64,000 bases of DNA. Source: Baylisascaris procyonis. Its lineage: Eukaryota > Nematoda > Chromadorea > Rhabditida > Ascarididae. The notes under the pieces are model-generated. The model did no database searches. It was given only the letters and a program-made list of their open reading frames with translations, and had not been told where the DNA came from. The DNA lies in assembly GCA_037389465.1 (NCBI GenBank), contig JAZARR010000059.1, positions 3,743,001-3,807,000 of the forward strand, written 5' to 3'. Shown piece by piece: positions 12,611 to 26,093 of this stretch (position 1 is the first letter of the stretch; each line of letters begins with the position of its first letter). Made by a program: the position numbers and the translations under genes.

Positions 12611-14787
12611 TTGCTTCAGAAAGCTTTCACCGTGCAGATCTCAGCGATGGTGCCAGTAGAGTATGACGCATTTCGGAGTGAGATTGTATTCGAACACGCC
12701 CACGCGCAATCACAACTCTTCAAGATGTAAACATACGAGCAAAATACTCTATTTGAAGAGGTTGCGGAATACAACCTTTACAAAATTATAGGAGAGGTTT
12801 CGTTGTTTCGTTGCATTTTTCTCTGTTTTACTTGGCCATTTGCTTCGTGCATGGATGTTGTTTGGACACAACTCATTCTTATATCGGCTGCTTTTAATCT
12901 TGCTTCGTTAAGCGATATTTTATTTTGAGTGAAGCATGAAATTTAGCGGTCGCATTTGCTCCGCTCAATAGAACTCATTTACTGGTTACCGATGATGGCA
13001 CATTTTCACGGGGACTTCATAAGAGGTACTTTCGGTGATTTTCATTTTGAGGCACTTTACTTCTGCGCTACGGCTACTTTTATAATTCATGCAAGAGTTC
13101 GCCACCGTCCTAAAAGCAGACTGAATTCCAAGCAAAAGCACTAACGATCAAGGCATCACTGGAAAAAACGCTGACTGGAAGGTTCAGTACGAGATGTTTC
13201 TTTGTGCAACAACATGAGACCTTGCCAAGTATTTTAGCGCTTTGGCGGCTGAAAAATGTCTTGCTTCATTGGATTTTAACAGATAGAATAGCGACGAGGA
13301 GGACGACTGTTGTTTAGAAAAAAGTGAAGTAGTGTGGCGCGTCAGGCCGCACAGCATGCGCTTATCTATTCTACACATGCTTTTAAAAGTATAGGTAGTT
13401 TCTAATAGATAGTAAGGCACCCCGAATAAGCTGCATATTTTTTCTTTTATAGAAGCACTTTTTGGCACTTTCATCGCTTACAACTCCTTTCAAAATTTGC
13501 ATATACACATCCAGGTGCAGGCAGTATCCTGCCACAATATGCTCGCTTGATACGGGCGCTTAAAAACGCAGAATAAAGCATCGAGTATTTTCGAGCGCAG
13601 GGCAACGCAGCCACAGAACTTCATTGCGTAAGCCCAAGGTCGTGAGCTAGCGAAACGGACCTGTCGTCGTATGGGCGCAATTTACTCGTCTGCCACACCG
13701 CCGTAGGGCTAGTTGAATCTTGATGCGGGAAACAGCAACCTGCTTTGTCAGCGTCACCGGGCGCTGAAACATTATAATACAGGATGGCGCTCAATTTGAA
13801 ACGAGCATGTTGGGCTCCCTCGTTGGTCTTTGACATGAATATTTCTTTGTCAGTTAGATGACATTGCCCGCGACTTGGAATCTTCGAAGTTAAACGGCGT
13901 TTGCTCAGTTTCTCACTCCTTGCTCAACTGTACGTACTTTTGCGAATGTTTCCTATGTTAATAAATATATGAATATGCCATAGTTGGACACCTCGCTGCA
14001 CACATGCCCCACCCACATCTCTTACACTAAACCATTCGCGACGATGCAACTGCACCGCATCAGAAAAGAAAATGGATTGTACTCGCGGACATCACAACAT
14101 CACCCACCCCGGATGCCTATCGGCTCCGTTGTTGCATGCCCACACCAACAGGCCAGGAAGCCTGTTCACTTTTCGGCTCCAGTCTCTACACCTCCTCTGC
14201 CGTGGGTGTCTCCAAAAGAAGTTCGATTTCTACAGCATAATAACTATTACTTATGCAGTCATTTCCAGGGTCATGGCGAAATCTTCCTCGATCACAGCAG
14301 CATCTAGTGATAAAGGAACACGTCTGTTTGCGAAGTCGAAGCCTCATCTGAGTCATCCTGGAACTGGGGCAGACGGCTTGTCTACTCCTCCATATATCTG
14401 CTTCCAGTCAATCAATTCAAGAGCCATCAAGCAAAGCGTCAAACACATACATGCTTCCAACTGCTTCGCCGACTACTGCAGAACAATATGAAATTTCTGC
14501 AACGCTCCGCACGCTCAGATAAGCATGGCGCAGAATATCAGAACGGATCGCAAGGGGAACTCCAAACCTCAGTTGCCTTCAAACTTCTTCCACAGCATCC
14601 CCATACCTCTGCGACCACTGCCTCGGTCCAGTGACCCTTTCATTATAATCTCTTGGCACTCGACATAGCTTCCGCATCGCAGTTGATCCTCTTCTTATTG
14701 CCTCATTCAAATGCCTCAGCTCACATCAGCAAGACACTCATATGCACAAACTGGCCTCCTACACTTTCCATAAACAAGTTTCAAAGG
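12611..14787. other. Convergent intergenic region
   Basis: The DNA lies between the stop of the PLD gene and the poly(A) signal of the chitin-binding gene. The nearest AATAAA for the PLD gene is at 13,572, almost 1 kb after the stop, so its 3' end is unclear. The part from about 13,980 onwards is A- and C-rich on the plus strand. Open frames there (13,984-14,491) resemble no family I know and have no splice context. Confidence 0.5.
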
Positions 14788-14793
14788 TTTATT
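14788..14793 (-). terminator. Poly(A) signal AATAAA of the chitin-binding gene
   Basis: AATAAA on the minus strand, about 98 bases after the TGA at 14,891. The position is normal for a nematode 3' UTR. Confidence 0.7.
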
Positions 14794-14890
14794 ATAAAAT
14801 ATTCAAAAACGGCAATCACATCACACAGAAGAAAATTAAAACTGTGCATCACACCATCTCATCACTGCATATCCAACACATAAGCCGAAT

Positions 14891-17800
14891 TCAGTAGGCT
14901 TCTTTGACGTCTTCCGCAACGTGGAGATCTCTCGCACAAGACCTTACGAGGTGCTGAAAATATCATTTCGAATGATTATCGCTATAGTGAAATCGTGCCC
15001 TTCCCCTTTTAAAGTGCGTGAGAAGGCTTACCTTAGGGCCGCAGGTCTCGGTACTTGGGTTGAAAACGAGGCCTCGGTTGCAGGAGTGATAATTTGGACG
15101 TCCATTAATGCACTCCACGAAATTCGACGAGCATCCTAAAGCCACGATTCCATCCCTGCGTTGACGACAAGGCCCAACTGGAAGAAGTTCAGTATTCAGA
15201 AAACCAGAACAATATCGATATTACTGCACACTTATAGCACCACAACCGCCTCCGGTCTTTCACACCCCTGTTCATGGAGGCGGGTTGTGTTTTTAATCTT
15301 AAAGGTTCCGTGTCATCCTATTCAGTCTGCAGGGGATGATGGGTGGGTGCGAGATAAAATGGAATTCACATGAACTGGCAGTGTTGTAATCGGCATCAGC
15401 TGCTGCAATCAGGCCTTTACCTGGTTGAGAAGTTATCGCGGTAGTAGCCTTGGCCACCGTGACGGCTTCGGACGCCACGGTGTACGTAGCCGCCGCCTCC
15501 AAAGTTGTCGTTGTTTTTCCACACTCTCTTATATATGGCTGCAAAAAATGCTTTTAAATTTTAAAACTTCCTAGTTTCTGCACTCGGCAAGGAGCGCTAA
15601 AACGAGAAGCATACAGTCACCATTTAATCACCTTTCTCTACAGTTGTTCCCTCTAAGGATCATAAATCCGATCCTCAGCACCATATCGTTCGCCGTCGTT
15701 ACAGGCATCACCACGAAATACGTTATTTCGATCGACCGTTTCCATGGACGGCATTATGTTTAGAGTTGGCATAGTCTAAGGACGGTAGCGGCAATCACAC
15801 TACAAGCGGAGCAATACAAACCTCAAGGAGGCACTGTTCAGTCTCTACGTCGTATTTCAAAGGAGACGGACATCGCAGGAAGTGCGCTTCACCATCAACA
15901 CAAGCCGTAATGAGCTCTGAGCATCCAAATGAGTAAGTGCCATCGGGTCGATTAGCGCAAGAGAAACCTGTAAAGACCCAACACCCTCAAACCAGCGCAG
16001 AAAGTAAAGTGACCAATCCAACTGTGAAATAACATTTTGATTGCGACAACATATTTTCTATGCCCGCTCTTCATCTGCAACTTGTCAAATCCACTACGAG
16101 CTCGCACATTACGCAGCATCTTCTTGTAACCATATAATGGAACCATACCCTTTCGTGTCATCGGAGCCTCGAACGTCGGACCATCCGGCACTGCTGGCGC
16201 CTGCGCAATGGCGGGCGTAGCCACTATCGGCGCCTCCGTCGTCAGGGACGATTGTAACCCACACTCTCTCACGTAATACTGCAACGTCCTTTAAACTCTG
16301 GCAAGCCAAACACTTCTTTCCCTTTGAACTGTTAACTGAGAGAATAAAAGTTATCTTTGAATTACATGGCGAGAAATTTTTTTAGCATTCGTGAGCGAAA
16401 TAATTTTACATAGCTCGGTTATTGCCAACTGAGGGCATATTTCCAATGAAAAGAACTTTTTCTGCATTCTTAAACTCAGCCTCATGCTTCTTTGCCAGTT
16501 TGTGTTCACGTCCCAACTGCCCATTAATCGCAGATGACGTCACTAAATGAATCTAATACCACAATCGGTTTTTATTACATCAACAACGTGTTGCCCATTC
16601 TACTCGATTTTCTCGCAACAGTTCAAAATGCACTTTTCGAAAGGAGAATAAATCTCATCAGCTCAACTACTACTAGCACAATCTCTCTCAACAGATGCCA
16701 TTTTGTACCTAGCAAAAGGGTCACTCATAAACGAGGGAAACATACCCTCCCAAGGCATCGGTTGGTTTCTTTGTCATACGTCATATTGTGAGGACATTGT
16801 AGGAACCACGCGTGACCGCCGACACAACCGACAAAGCGAGTTGAGCATCCCAACGAATACATGCCATCCGTCCGATTAGTACACACTGCAAAGACCTGAT
16901 CCTCTTGAGGCAGCTCATTGAGTAAGCCAGCTCACTCAGCAGGAAATGTACGTGCGATCAACGAATTACCTGCTGTAGTGGATCCAAAAATATCTGATGT
17001 CGAATCAAACCTTTCCGATCATATTTCACATCAATTAAACTATCCGCGTCAGCTACAGAATGGACGATGGAGTCATACCCTGCGATTCCGTTGTGGTTCC
17101 ACTGCTACTGCTCGTGGGCGCCAACGCTGGCGTAGCTGTCGATCGTAAGCCACATTCTTCCACGTCTTGCTGGAAAAACCCAACACTTTCACGAATCACA
17201 TATGGTTTCCGCATTCGACCACCGTGAGCTGCGCATTCGGCACCACATTGAGCTAGGGAAAGGAATGTTGAGTAACTGTGGAGTTAATTCTTTTCTTTAT
17301 TCGAGCAGCGCATCTCAAATCAAAATGACGGATTCCTCACACACTGCTATTTACCCTGTTTCGATGTTCGTATGAGCACATACTCGTACAGCCCCTACAC
17401 ACATTCGGCATTATTCCACCCCACGTTCAAAAAGCAACTCCAATGGAAAAAGAAGCATAGAGATAAAACAAATACCCTCATGAGACACTGGTTTTTGTCT
17501 GCGTCGTAAACCAAGGTTTCAGGGCATCGCATATACATTGCCTGCTCACCGACACAACCAACAAAACGTGTCGAGCACCCCAAAGAGTACATGCCGTCGG
17601 TTCGGCCAATGCAGAGATCTGAAGTAACGCAACTGTTCACTACCTGTTGTACACAGTCAGCTATCAATCCGCCTTCACAGCGGGAAGTACTTTAACGTCA
17701 GATCTAGTGTAGAATCGTCAGCAAAACTCCCAGTTTTATTTCTTTGCCTCCACAATAGAAAGTTAGTTCTTTGCATGGAAATCCGTCTGAATATTTTTAT

Positions 17801-20800
17801 CGCCGTCGTTCTCAGTCTCTCTCTCCTTCCCATCAAATGTGCAACGACCATCATGTTATGCCTATATACAATGCATTCATTACCTAGGCGTGGCTATTTT
17901 CGTCGTATAATGATCAACATTCACCACGTCATGAGTTAGTGCGTTCAGTTCAGTTACTGGAAAATCCTTCTACCGGATGTCTAGCTTAGCTGAACTTTTT
18001 TCCTAACGTGTAGCAGTCTGCTGTATAACTCTCGCATAGGTGCCAAGTTACAAATTACGAGTATATTACTCATATTCCAAATTCGCTTCCTTTTCTGCGA
18101 TTACTGTGAGACTTGTCTTCGATTGCTGTGAGACTTTTCTCCGATTACTGTGAGGCTCGCTAGTAAAGATCTCGGCTAACGATATCCACGTCAACGTTTC
18201 CCATAGGTTACGCTGCAAAAGATTTGATTGTTGGGGTCGTTAAAAAGGTGCAATGAGATAGCAGAATCAGTGCTACAGGACGCCTAATCCGCTCCACTCG
18301 ACGACTTCAAATGTGCAACGATGTGATGTACATCTAGAACGTAATAAGAAGCTTCCAATAGAGCCTCGAGCATCGAAAAGAACGCAAGCAAAGCAAGTAA
18401 TAACGTAACCCGTTTGTGTAGGAACAGTTGCCGACTCGGTTGCCGGTGCATCTAAACCGATAGCTTTAGCAGGCAGTGTTTCCTTGGTCATCGCTTCTGT
18501 TGTTGGTTCAGCGAGCGTTGGATTTGCAGCCCCATTAGCCTGCTCTGACACCCCGCCTATCGTGCATGCACAAGCCTTCACCGAGCACTACAATAAACAT
18601 GAAAATTTCATCGCGATTTCAGCATTCACAGCAGACACAAGAGCCAACATTACAAACCGGGCTCGCAGTGAGGAAAACAGTTTGAATGAAACTCCCAGAG
18701 GAACCACGGAATTCAGGCTATCCTCATCCTTCGTCTTGCTGCAAGCCGAAGAACAAATTTCCTTAGACGTTGTTGCTTCGAACGGCATATTTGCCGAATT
18801 TTTTTTATTGGGCTAAATCTCGTCCTCCACTGTTCCCTGTTCTGGTAGAGCAACCAGTTAGTGGAGTGAGAGCCACTTATTATCTCCACTCGTCGTAAAA
18901 ATATGGTCACAGTGAAAGCACAAACTCATCAGACATCACCGAGGAACCAACCTCTTTTCGAGGCTTTCTTCAATTCTCAAACGTCGAGACTATCTGATCA
19001 TGTTTGAGGCTGAAGTGCTAGAATTGGATTCAAACTTTTCTTCTCTGAATCTCCTTTGCGTTACATGACCGTTTCAAAATCTGCCCTCTCTCTCTCTGTC
19101 TTCACCAGCTAAACTTGTCTTCGAGCTCTTCTTCTATGCATAGTTCAACACGACAGGGAACTCGCACAAATATATTCAGAAGCTTAAATTCCGCTACTTC
19201 CACGTCTCATGCAAATGGGGGCAGATGCTTCCATACAAAGCACGCAGCATTACTTGATAGCCCTCACGCTTTTAACAACCTTCAGCCTAACCTTACATAC
19301 GCACTGGCTGAAAGGAGTATCGCCTCTGGTGCTAGCATCTTCGTTGGTCCCCGCAGAGAAATGTGCAAAGAATCTCGAACATGGCAGTTCCCCTCTATTC
19401 AAAACATGCCGTTTGCAAGACTCTGCCTGGACTCGTTACATTCACGTCGAAGATGGCCACTCTCACTGAAGAACTTGCAAACTGCTAATAGCAAATAACT
19501 TTTTGTTGATGGACGGAGATTTGCATCGTGCCCAGATTTTTTATGAGGTACTCTCATGCATTTTCTTACGCAGTAAATTGTCTGAATGACAAATCACGTA
19601 CTCGAGGGACACACTGACGACGTGAAGAATCAAAAACAAGGGACTCAGGGCAGTTGGCGAACACAGGTTCATGCGAGATGCAGATAACAAAATCGGAGGA
19701 ACAGCTACGTGCGTAAATGCCATCAGCCATCGTGCAAACGCCACCTGCAACAGTTCGCCGATTTTGGAGAAGCAAACTTGAAGGGAAATACGAACAACCA
19801 AACTCGATTCATGTTGCGGGAGCTTCAACTACGAAAATTATCCTAAATTGTCAAACACCTCCTAGAAGCAAATTTTATTTCTGGTGAATTCGATCTCCCA
19901 CTTTTCGACATTAGTGTTGAAATATTCGCTCCCTATAAACGTGTAGGCCGACGTTGGTACTGCAGCTGATTAGGCAGGAGAACACATATCAAGCTTTGTC
20001 GCACTGTTCAAAGAATTGCACGACTAGATGATCAAACAGTTTGCGCTATACAATCGGATCAAACGACATCACACAAGCCTCAACGATTTCCTCGCATGCT
20101 TTTCCGTGAGAAAGAAGGTTGGAAATGCAGACGCCCATGCAAAAATCGTCACCCGCGCTTAACACGACGCTTAAACAAACTGAACACCAACCCTACGCGC
20201 AAGTCTGTATACTCTCAGTTTGCTCATTTTGATTATCTCCCAACTGCGATATGGCATTCAGCACCAATATGAGCATGCGCTCGCTACCATGTTCACTTAC
20301 GCAAAATACGAGAGAAGAAATGCACTTTTGACATACCAGATAGCGATTGGTGCACCTCACTCGGCTGAGCCGTGAACGAAGGTTCTACCAAGCCTAGTGC
20401 AATGATAGTCGCTTCAGTCGGCGCTAACAAAACTGCTGGCTGTCGAGTTGGGGCGTTAGCACATTCGGTCCCGTAATCCTGAAAGGAAGACAGAGAGACA
20501 AACATGATACGACATGAGACAGCGAAATAATGGGCAATGCAAAATGTGTGACTTCGATGTCATTACTAGAACGTAAAAGAATGTTAAAGGCGATGTGACC
20601 ACCATGACACAGGCACAACATAGGCCTATGACACAGATAAAAACATGACACAAGCCTAGAGCGACAAACTCAACGAGAATGTGAAAAGACGACGCGACGC
20701 GACCACCCTAATAAGCATGAGAGCCAGTAGAAATGTTGACGTCAATCACATACTCGCTTTCCTTTCTTTAATGACAAAGCTGCATCAAAACCACTAATTT

Positions 20801-23800
20801 TTCATGTACCGTCCATTTGGGCCGAGAATACTTGCGAAATCGCCAATGTTAAATACCTGAGATAAACATGAGCCCGAGTTTGAGTCGTACTTCAAACTAT
20901 CAGGGCATTTAATGATGACTGCTTGTCCTTCGATGCAAGCCGCGACGGATCCAGAACATCCGTGGGAATATATGCCATCGCTAATACCATTGCAAGAGAA
21001 CACTGAAAGCCCTGTGAAATAATCACAGACACAAACACTAGAGGGGAATGGCAAATGCGTTGTCGCTACAAATAAGAAAGACTACAATTTTTAACAGAAG
21101 ACCTGCTATTCAGACGGCTAAATCCAGCTCCAGTTACGCTGACATCACAATTTCAAGTCATTGAACGAAACCTCGCAAAGTGCAAGGCAAATATTCACAC
21201 CGTGTATAGAGAAACAAGGCCTAGAAAACCGCTGAAACAAGGCGCCCTATTTGCTCAGCAAAACGAGGCATGTACAGCCGGGAAGAGCTAGGCCGACATG
21301 AGTGCGATTTGCAGACATGGAACCGGCGAACCTGAATGCGGTGCTCCTGGCCGCGGGTACTCACTACTGCCAGATCACTCGACATTTAGGCCCATAATAC
21401 TATAAAGGAAGTGACCGGCTTGATATTCTAATCTGTTATCCGAGAAATAAACGTCGCTCACTCGAAAGAGGACGGAGAGGAACAGTTGCGGGCCTTATGA
21501 TTGGAATTGCTGAGGTCATCGGCGGCATCGTCGTAGTAAAATCAGCGGCCACTGTAGCGGTTGGCGTCTCTGCCGTTACCGATCCTCCGCATGAGGAGAC
21601 GTAAGCCTACAAACTTCATACTGCAGTAATCTTTGCATGCGCAGCAAATGCAGTCGGCTTCCAGCAGTAAAAAACGCTTGTGCTTTGTTCTAGCAAAACA
21701 CATCATCTAAAACACGGTTGTATTGCTGATGCAGCAGACCTGAAAGGCAACGAAATGATATTTAAAAGTCAAACCATGAAGCGCGAAAAAGGACGCAAAC
21801 ACCAAAAACTTTTGAAAGGGGCGAGTTTGCAAGATTGAATATAGAAACGAGGCGGATGTGCTTGGGAGAGGAAAGCGGAATTTGACGCAGTCCAACTGCA
21901 GCAATGACCGATTCCTGTAGATGAGAGAGCCTTAGGAATGATGAGAACAGAAGCACGCAATGAAGCAGTTAACAATAAAACGATTATCAATGTCTGGAAT
22001 ATGTTAACATGGCCACCAACCTCATCCAAACATTCGCCACTCGGTTGATCGAGAACAAGACCTGATGGACACTCCATAGCTATAGCCCGTCTCTTCATAC
22101 ATGCAGTGTACGCAGATGTGCAGCCAATGTTATACCTGCCGTCGGATCGCATCGCACAAAAAGCACTCTCCTCTGCAAGACAAAAAACAAGCACCTTACC
22201 TTCCTAGCACGCACCATTATGAGCAATCAGCTCGGCATGCGCCCCATCATTCAACAAGGATTCTGAAGAGCACTGCATCAGTAGTGTTTATTCAACCACC
22301 TTCCATGGGCAAGAAATGGTTAGCTGCATCGATTCCCAGCCATGCTGCCTTACGAATTCGTACGAAAGTGTGAGTGCAGACACCTGTCTACGAATCGTCT
22401 GGAGCCACCACAATTAGTTGCCCCACTAATGAAGCCACACAATTCGGCTGCATTTTTTCCACCTGCAGGGCTGAAGTTGGTCCAGGTGATGGCCATTTTC
22501 TACCTGCTATACCTTATTCTTCGAGAGAATTGCCGTTTAAAAATCTCCGCCCATTTAGGAAACGAATCATTCAAAGTGACCAATTACGGGGAAGTCCAAA
22601 ATCAGACCATCTCGAATTGCATCCGACAGTCTTCTTGAATCGTCCCTCAAATTATGCGCACTCCAAAGCACGCGATAAGAAAGTTAACACATGTATGGAA
22701 AATATTTACCTGGTTCCGCCGAGGGCAAAACAGATGCTAGAACAGCCGCGAGGGGTGCCATCTTCTGTGGAGCGTTACCACTCTCACGGCATGCAGAAGC
22801 GTACCACCTTAAGTTATTGGGAGTAAAGTACGAAAAGCATATCAGCAATCAATCAATCCTGAACCATCTTCCTTGCATTTCTACAAATATTATAATCTTG
22901 CGGCCTAAAAAACAAACTCCGAAGCTGCCATCAAATGAGATTTTGGTTCACAGAAACGAATCCTGAACCAGACAAAAAACTCATGGTCGAAGACCAGCAT
23001 TGGATGGTGAAGGCTGAACAAAGAACGAATTTTTAAGACATACCTCGGCATACATTTCTGTGAACTCTTGTCAAAGAAGAGCCCATTTGGGCAGAACATG
23101 ACGAATGCAAAGGAGCTCGAGCACACGAAAAACTCAGGAATACAACCAACTGTGAATATGCCATCGCTTCTCCGCTCGCAGAATCCCGTACCTAAATTAC
23201 AGTCACGTCAATCTGCGATTACAGTTATTCTGACGAGCTAATATCTGCCTAAATCACCTTCAACAAACACATGCTCTTCAGTTGAATTTCTCTCCTATTG
23301 AATTTAGGAAGAGAACTGTTAGATTTATGAAGTAAAGAACTCTGTAATTTCCTGAAACGACAAGGCTGTGTCTGTACACCATATGTCAAACAAATGTGCT
23401 ACGGTGTCCTTGGTCTATAGCAAATAACTTCTCTGAAAGAGATATGTGGAAGTCACTTGAAAACAGCGCAGCAGCAATGGCTTATTGAAACTTCCACCCT
23501 CCTAGATAGATTCAAACATTCAAGCTCGTACGGAAACTACTGTCTCATGCGTTTAAAAACACAACTTCATCTTGCATAGCCATTTGAAATTAAACAAGCG
23601 TATATCCGAGAATACGCATGAATAGACGTGCTTAACGCAAATATCTTGCTTAACACTGCAAAATGGTCGTTTAACGTTTACCTCTTTCACTATCGGCCGT
23701 ATTGACATGCAACGCCCCGGCCCATGCAACTGAAAATATTCACTTGTAAGTTACATTTCACTGTTAGTGAAACGTCAGCTTGAAATAGAAAAATCAAGAA

Positions 23801-24029
23801 CGCTCCGCTCATCGGGGCGAACAAGAGAAGTAAAAATGTCTGTTCAGCAATCAGCACCCCATATTGGTTGTTGTAGTCAACCTTCATGAGGGTACAACAT
23901 CCCCCTCATACGCTTAATTGCTTCACCTTACCCAAGCATGAATTTCACAATCTCGAACAGTGGACATCAATATTCAAACGTACCAAGTGTGGTAATCACA
24001 CATGCCGATATCGTCGCTGGTGACCGCAT
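14891..24029 (-). CDS. Secreted protein with eight chitin-binding peritrophin-A domains (CBD-1/CPG-like), 18 exons
   Basis: Exons 5'-3': 24029-23984, 23729-23682, 23191-23044, 22470-22364 (end uncertain), 22172-22021, 21606-21462, 21011-20857, 20478-20337, 19744-19602, 18587-18410, 17618-17476, 17169-17079, 16885-16746, 16278-16149, 15967-15822, 15538-15421, 15177-15032, 14953-14891; about 746 aa. Exons 1-2 encode a signal peptide ending in VAWAGA. Eight CBM14 domains start near residues 32, 117, 216, 315, 422, 500, 590 and 678, each with the R.DG.....GC core. The first five cysteines lie in one exon and the sixth at the start of the next (for example VRECG, VEECG). Thr/Ser/Pro/Ala-rich linkers follow. 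Secreted nematode proteins of this type (CPG-1, CPG-2, CBD-1) bind chitin in the eggshell; that role is inferred. A few Ser-Gly pairs could carry glycosaminoglycan. C. elegans CBD-1 is longer, so orthology is open. Confidence 0.9.
18098..18160. repeat. Short tandem repeat, 22-bp unit x ~3, in an intron
   Basis: Units start with CGATTACTGTGAGACTT, CGATTGCTGTGAGACTT and CGATTACTGTGAGGCT. The array lies in the intron between the exons ending at 18,410 and starting at 17,618 of the chitin-binding gene. Confidence 0.85.
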
Positions 24030-24044
24030 TGCGACTAAAATCAA
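24030..24044 (-). promoter_or_regulatory. Probable spliced-leader acceptor just before the chitin-binding gene start
   Basis: On the minus strand GGTTGATTTTAG ends 5 bases before the ATG at 24,029. A splice acceptor so close to the first codon of a signal peptide fits spliced-leader trans-splicing and supports the chosen start. Confidence 0.6.
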
Positions 24045-24127
24045 CCTCACGCGATTCCCTTACCACCGCTCACTGAACCACCACACCAGAAAATACGAAA
24101 CAATACACTGGTTGGGCGCAGAATCTC

Positions 24128-24135
24128 TATTTATA
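24128..24135 (-). promoter_or_regulatory. TATA-like box TATAAATA
   Basis: TATAAATA on the minus strand, about 100 bases upstream of the ATG of the chitin-binding gene. It is well placed to be the core promoter of a short outron. TATA-like words are common in AT-rich DNA, so this is suggestive only. Confidence 0.45.
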
Positions 24136-25937
24136 CGACGTTGAACAAACTGAGAGAATGCAGCTGGTGCGACCTAGATCAGTGCCATTCTGCTTCAGCT
24201 GATCATAGGTGGAAGATCGCTAGGAGCTGCTCATTTCACAAATCTGATCTCAATTACCATTGCCCGAATAGCCTGCATTTCGTTAATGATCTGCGCAAGA
24301 GCGTTTATTCTTTCTACGCTATTTTACTCAGATTTTTCCAACCACAGAATAATCAAAGTGAAATCTGCTATGGTTGACGTAATGCGGAGTCGACCGTTGA
24401 AATTTTTGAAAGTTAATTTCAAAAATCCCACATAATTTCTGACTGCGAATTTCACAGAAGCAATAAAGGCCAACTATTGCCGTCGTTAGGTACCAACAGC
24501 TGTGATTGGTATTATCAGAAATGTTCAACGCCTAGAGCAACTCACCAGCATAAAAATGGAAAAGCTGCTCAACCAGCAGTGGCTGACTTTTTGTGCAATA
24601 GATGGATAAAAGGCTAAGTCGCTTTGCTGCATGAACAAGTCCGAAAGTGGCTTACACAAGAGCACATAATGTGCTCATCACAGAGCTACTCAGCGTACAT
24701 ATTAGATGATGGCTGAAACCATCAGTAAGAGGCATTTTATGAATGACGTAACAGCTTAACTTATCGAATAGACCTTGCTCCAAACCTCGCTTATGGGAAG
24801 AAGGATTTATCATAACTGTTTCGTTCAGACAAGAGCGATGAGATTCTGAATGTTTTGATAGAGTTTCAAGACTGAGATTGATGCGCCCATTTTTGTAAAC
24901 TTCGCCTCTCCTTAGAGGCCAACCTTCACGATATTGCAACGCCATAGTAATCAGATTCTGTGGAAGTTTCAGCGAAATTGCACACATAGGAATGAAATGT
25001 TCGCAAAATATAAAATGATTCGCAAGGCTTTGTGAGCAAACAACCCTCATCTCCCTCATTCACACTTTATGGAGTTTTTTTTGCTCGTATAGTAGATCGA
25101 GAAACACGGAAACATTGCGAAGCCGCTCGCATGGAGTACGAACATTCAGATTTCCGATTCAAGCATTAGGAGCAAACAGTTTTCTACGATGAAAGGCCTT
25201 AATTACATAGCCTTAGGCCATTCCAGGTATTGAGTGAAATGTTAGGAGAAACCTGTTTCCTAGTTCCGACATGTCAGGACCCATGAAAAAAATTTTTTCA
25301 ACTTTTTGTCTTTTAGAGATCTGAACACATGCACTTCAGAAACGAGGAGAATTTAAGAGCTCCCAAAGCAGGAGGGTTAGGTAGTACGTTAGGAAAGGTC
25401 TTTAATTTCCAAACGAGAGTGGATTCGAATATCCACAGCGCGAAATTTTGGACATATATTTAGTTGGCTTGAAAACAGCTTTTTTTTTGCATAATGGGCA
25501 ATTCGAAAGATGCGATCTGCAACAAAGAAAGAACGTAGTGTATGGCAGTCAATATTTGGTGGATAAGAGAGCACTACAGTAATTCTTAGTGCACTGTGAA
25601 GTTATAACGATTTTAATCATATGCGATGAGTTACTTACTCTGAGTGAGTAAAATTATTCAGTGATGAAAAATTTTTTTGGCTATGGAAAATCCAAAACCA
25701 AGCAACTGTTTCAATTCATAATCCAGATTTATGCCCTGAGAAGGAAATTTTCAACATTTTATCCCGCTACATTCTTCTATCACAAAGCAAAATTGCAAGG
25801 TTCTCATCACTTTTCCGTTAACACTGACCGCCTTTTATCTTCGTCCTGATAAGCAACCTGTTTATTTAGCTCCTGGGGGGAACAGCTGTCCCGTTTGGTT
25901 GTCTCTCAGTCAGCTATAAAGAAAAATAAGGATATTA
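24136..25937. other. Intergenic, between the chitin-binding and gamma-glutamyltransferase genes
   Basis: No supportable gene. The longest open frame (minus strand, 25,059-24,652, 135 codons) has no signal peptide, known motif or splice context. The distal promoter of the chitin-binding gene should be here. Confidence 0.5.
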
Positions 25938-25943
25938 TTTATT
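25938..25943 (-). terminator. Poly(A) signal AATAAA of the gamma-glutamyltransferase gene
   Basis: AATAAA on the minus strand, about 150 bases after the TAA at 26,094. It is the first canonical signal downstream of that stop. Confidence 0.6.
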
Positions 25944-26093
25944 GTGTGTCTCTCGAGAATCGCATGCATCTATGGGTACTGTCACGCCCTCGTATTGTTT
26001 CCATAGCTCGGCGTCTAGCTTAACTTTCTGTTGCAACAGCGTTTCAGAGCATTTATCCATTTCTTTTCTAAAAATTTCACACTTAAGGGGTTG

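Noticed and set aside
13984..14491. Overlapping open frames of 107 and 139 codons
   Set aside because: The region is A/C-rich and lowers stop frequency on this strand; no motif, start context or splice sites support a gene.
24652..25059. 135-codon minus-strand frame between two genes
   Set aside because: No recognisable domain and no splice or poly(A) context; one frame of this size is expected by chance in the window.
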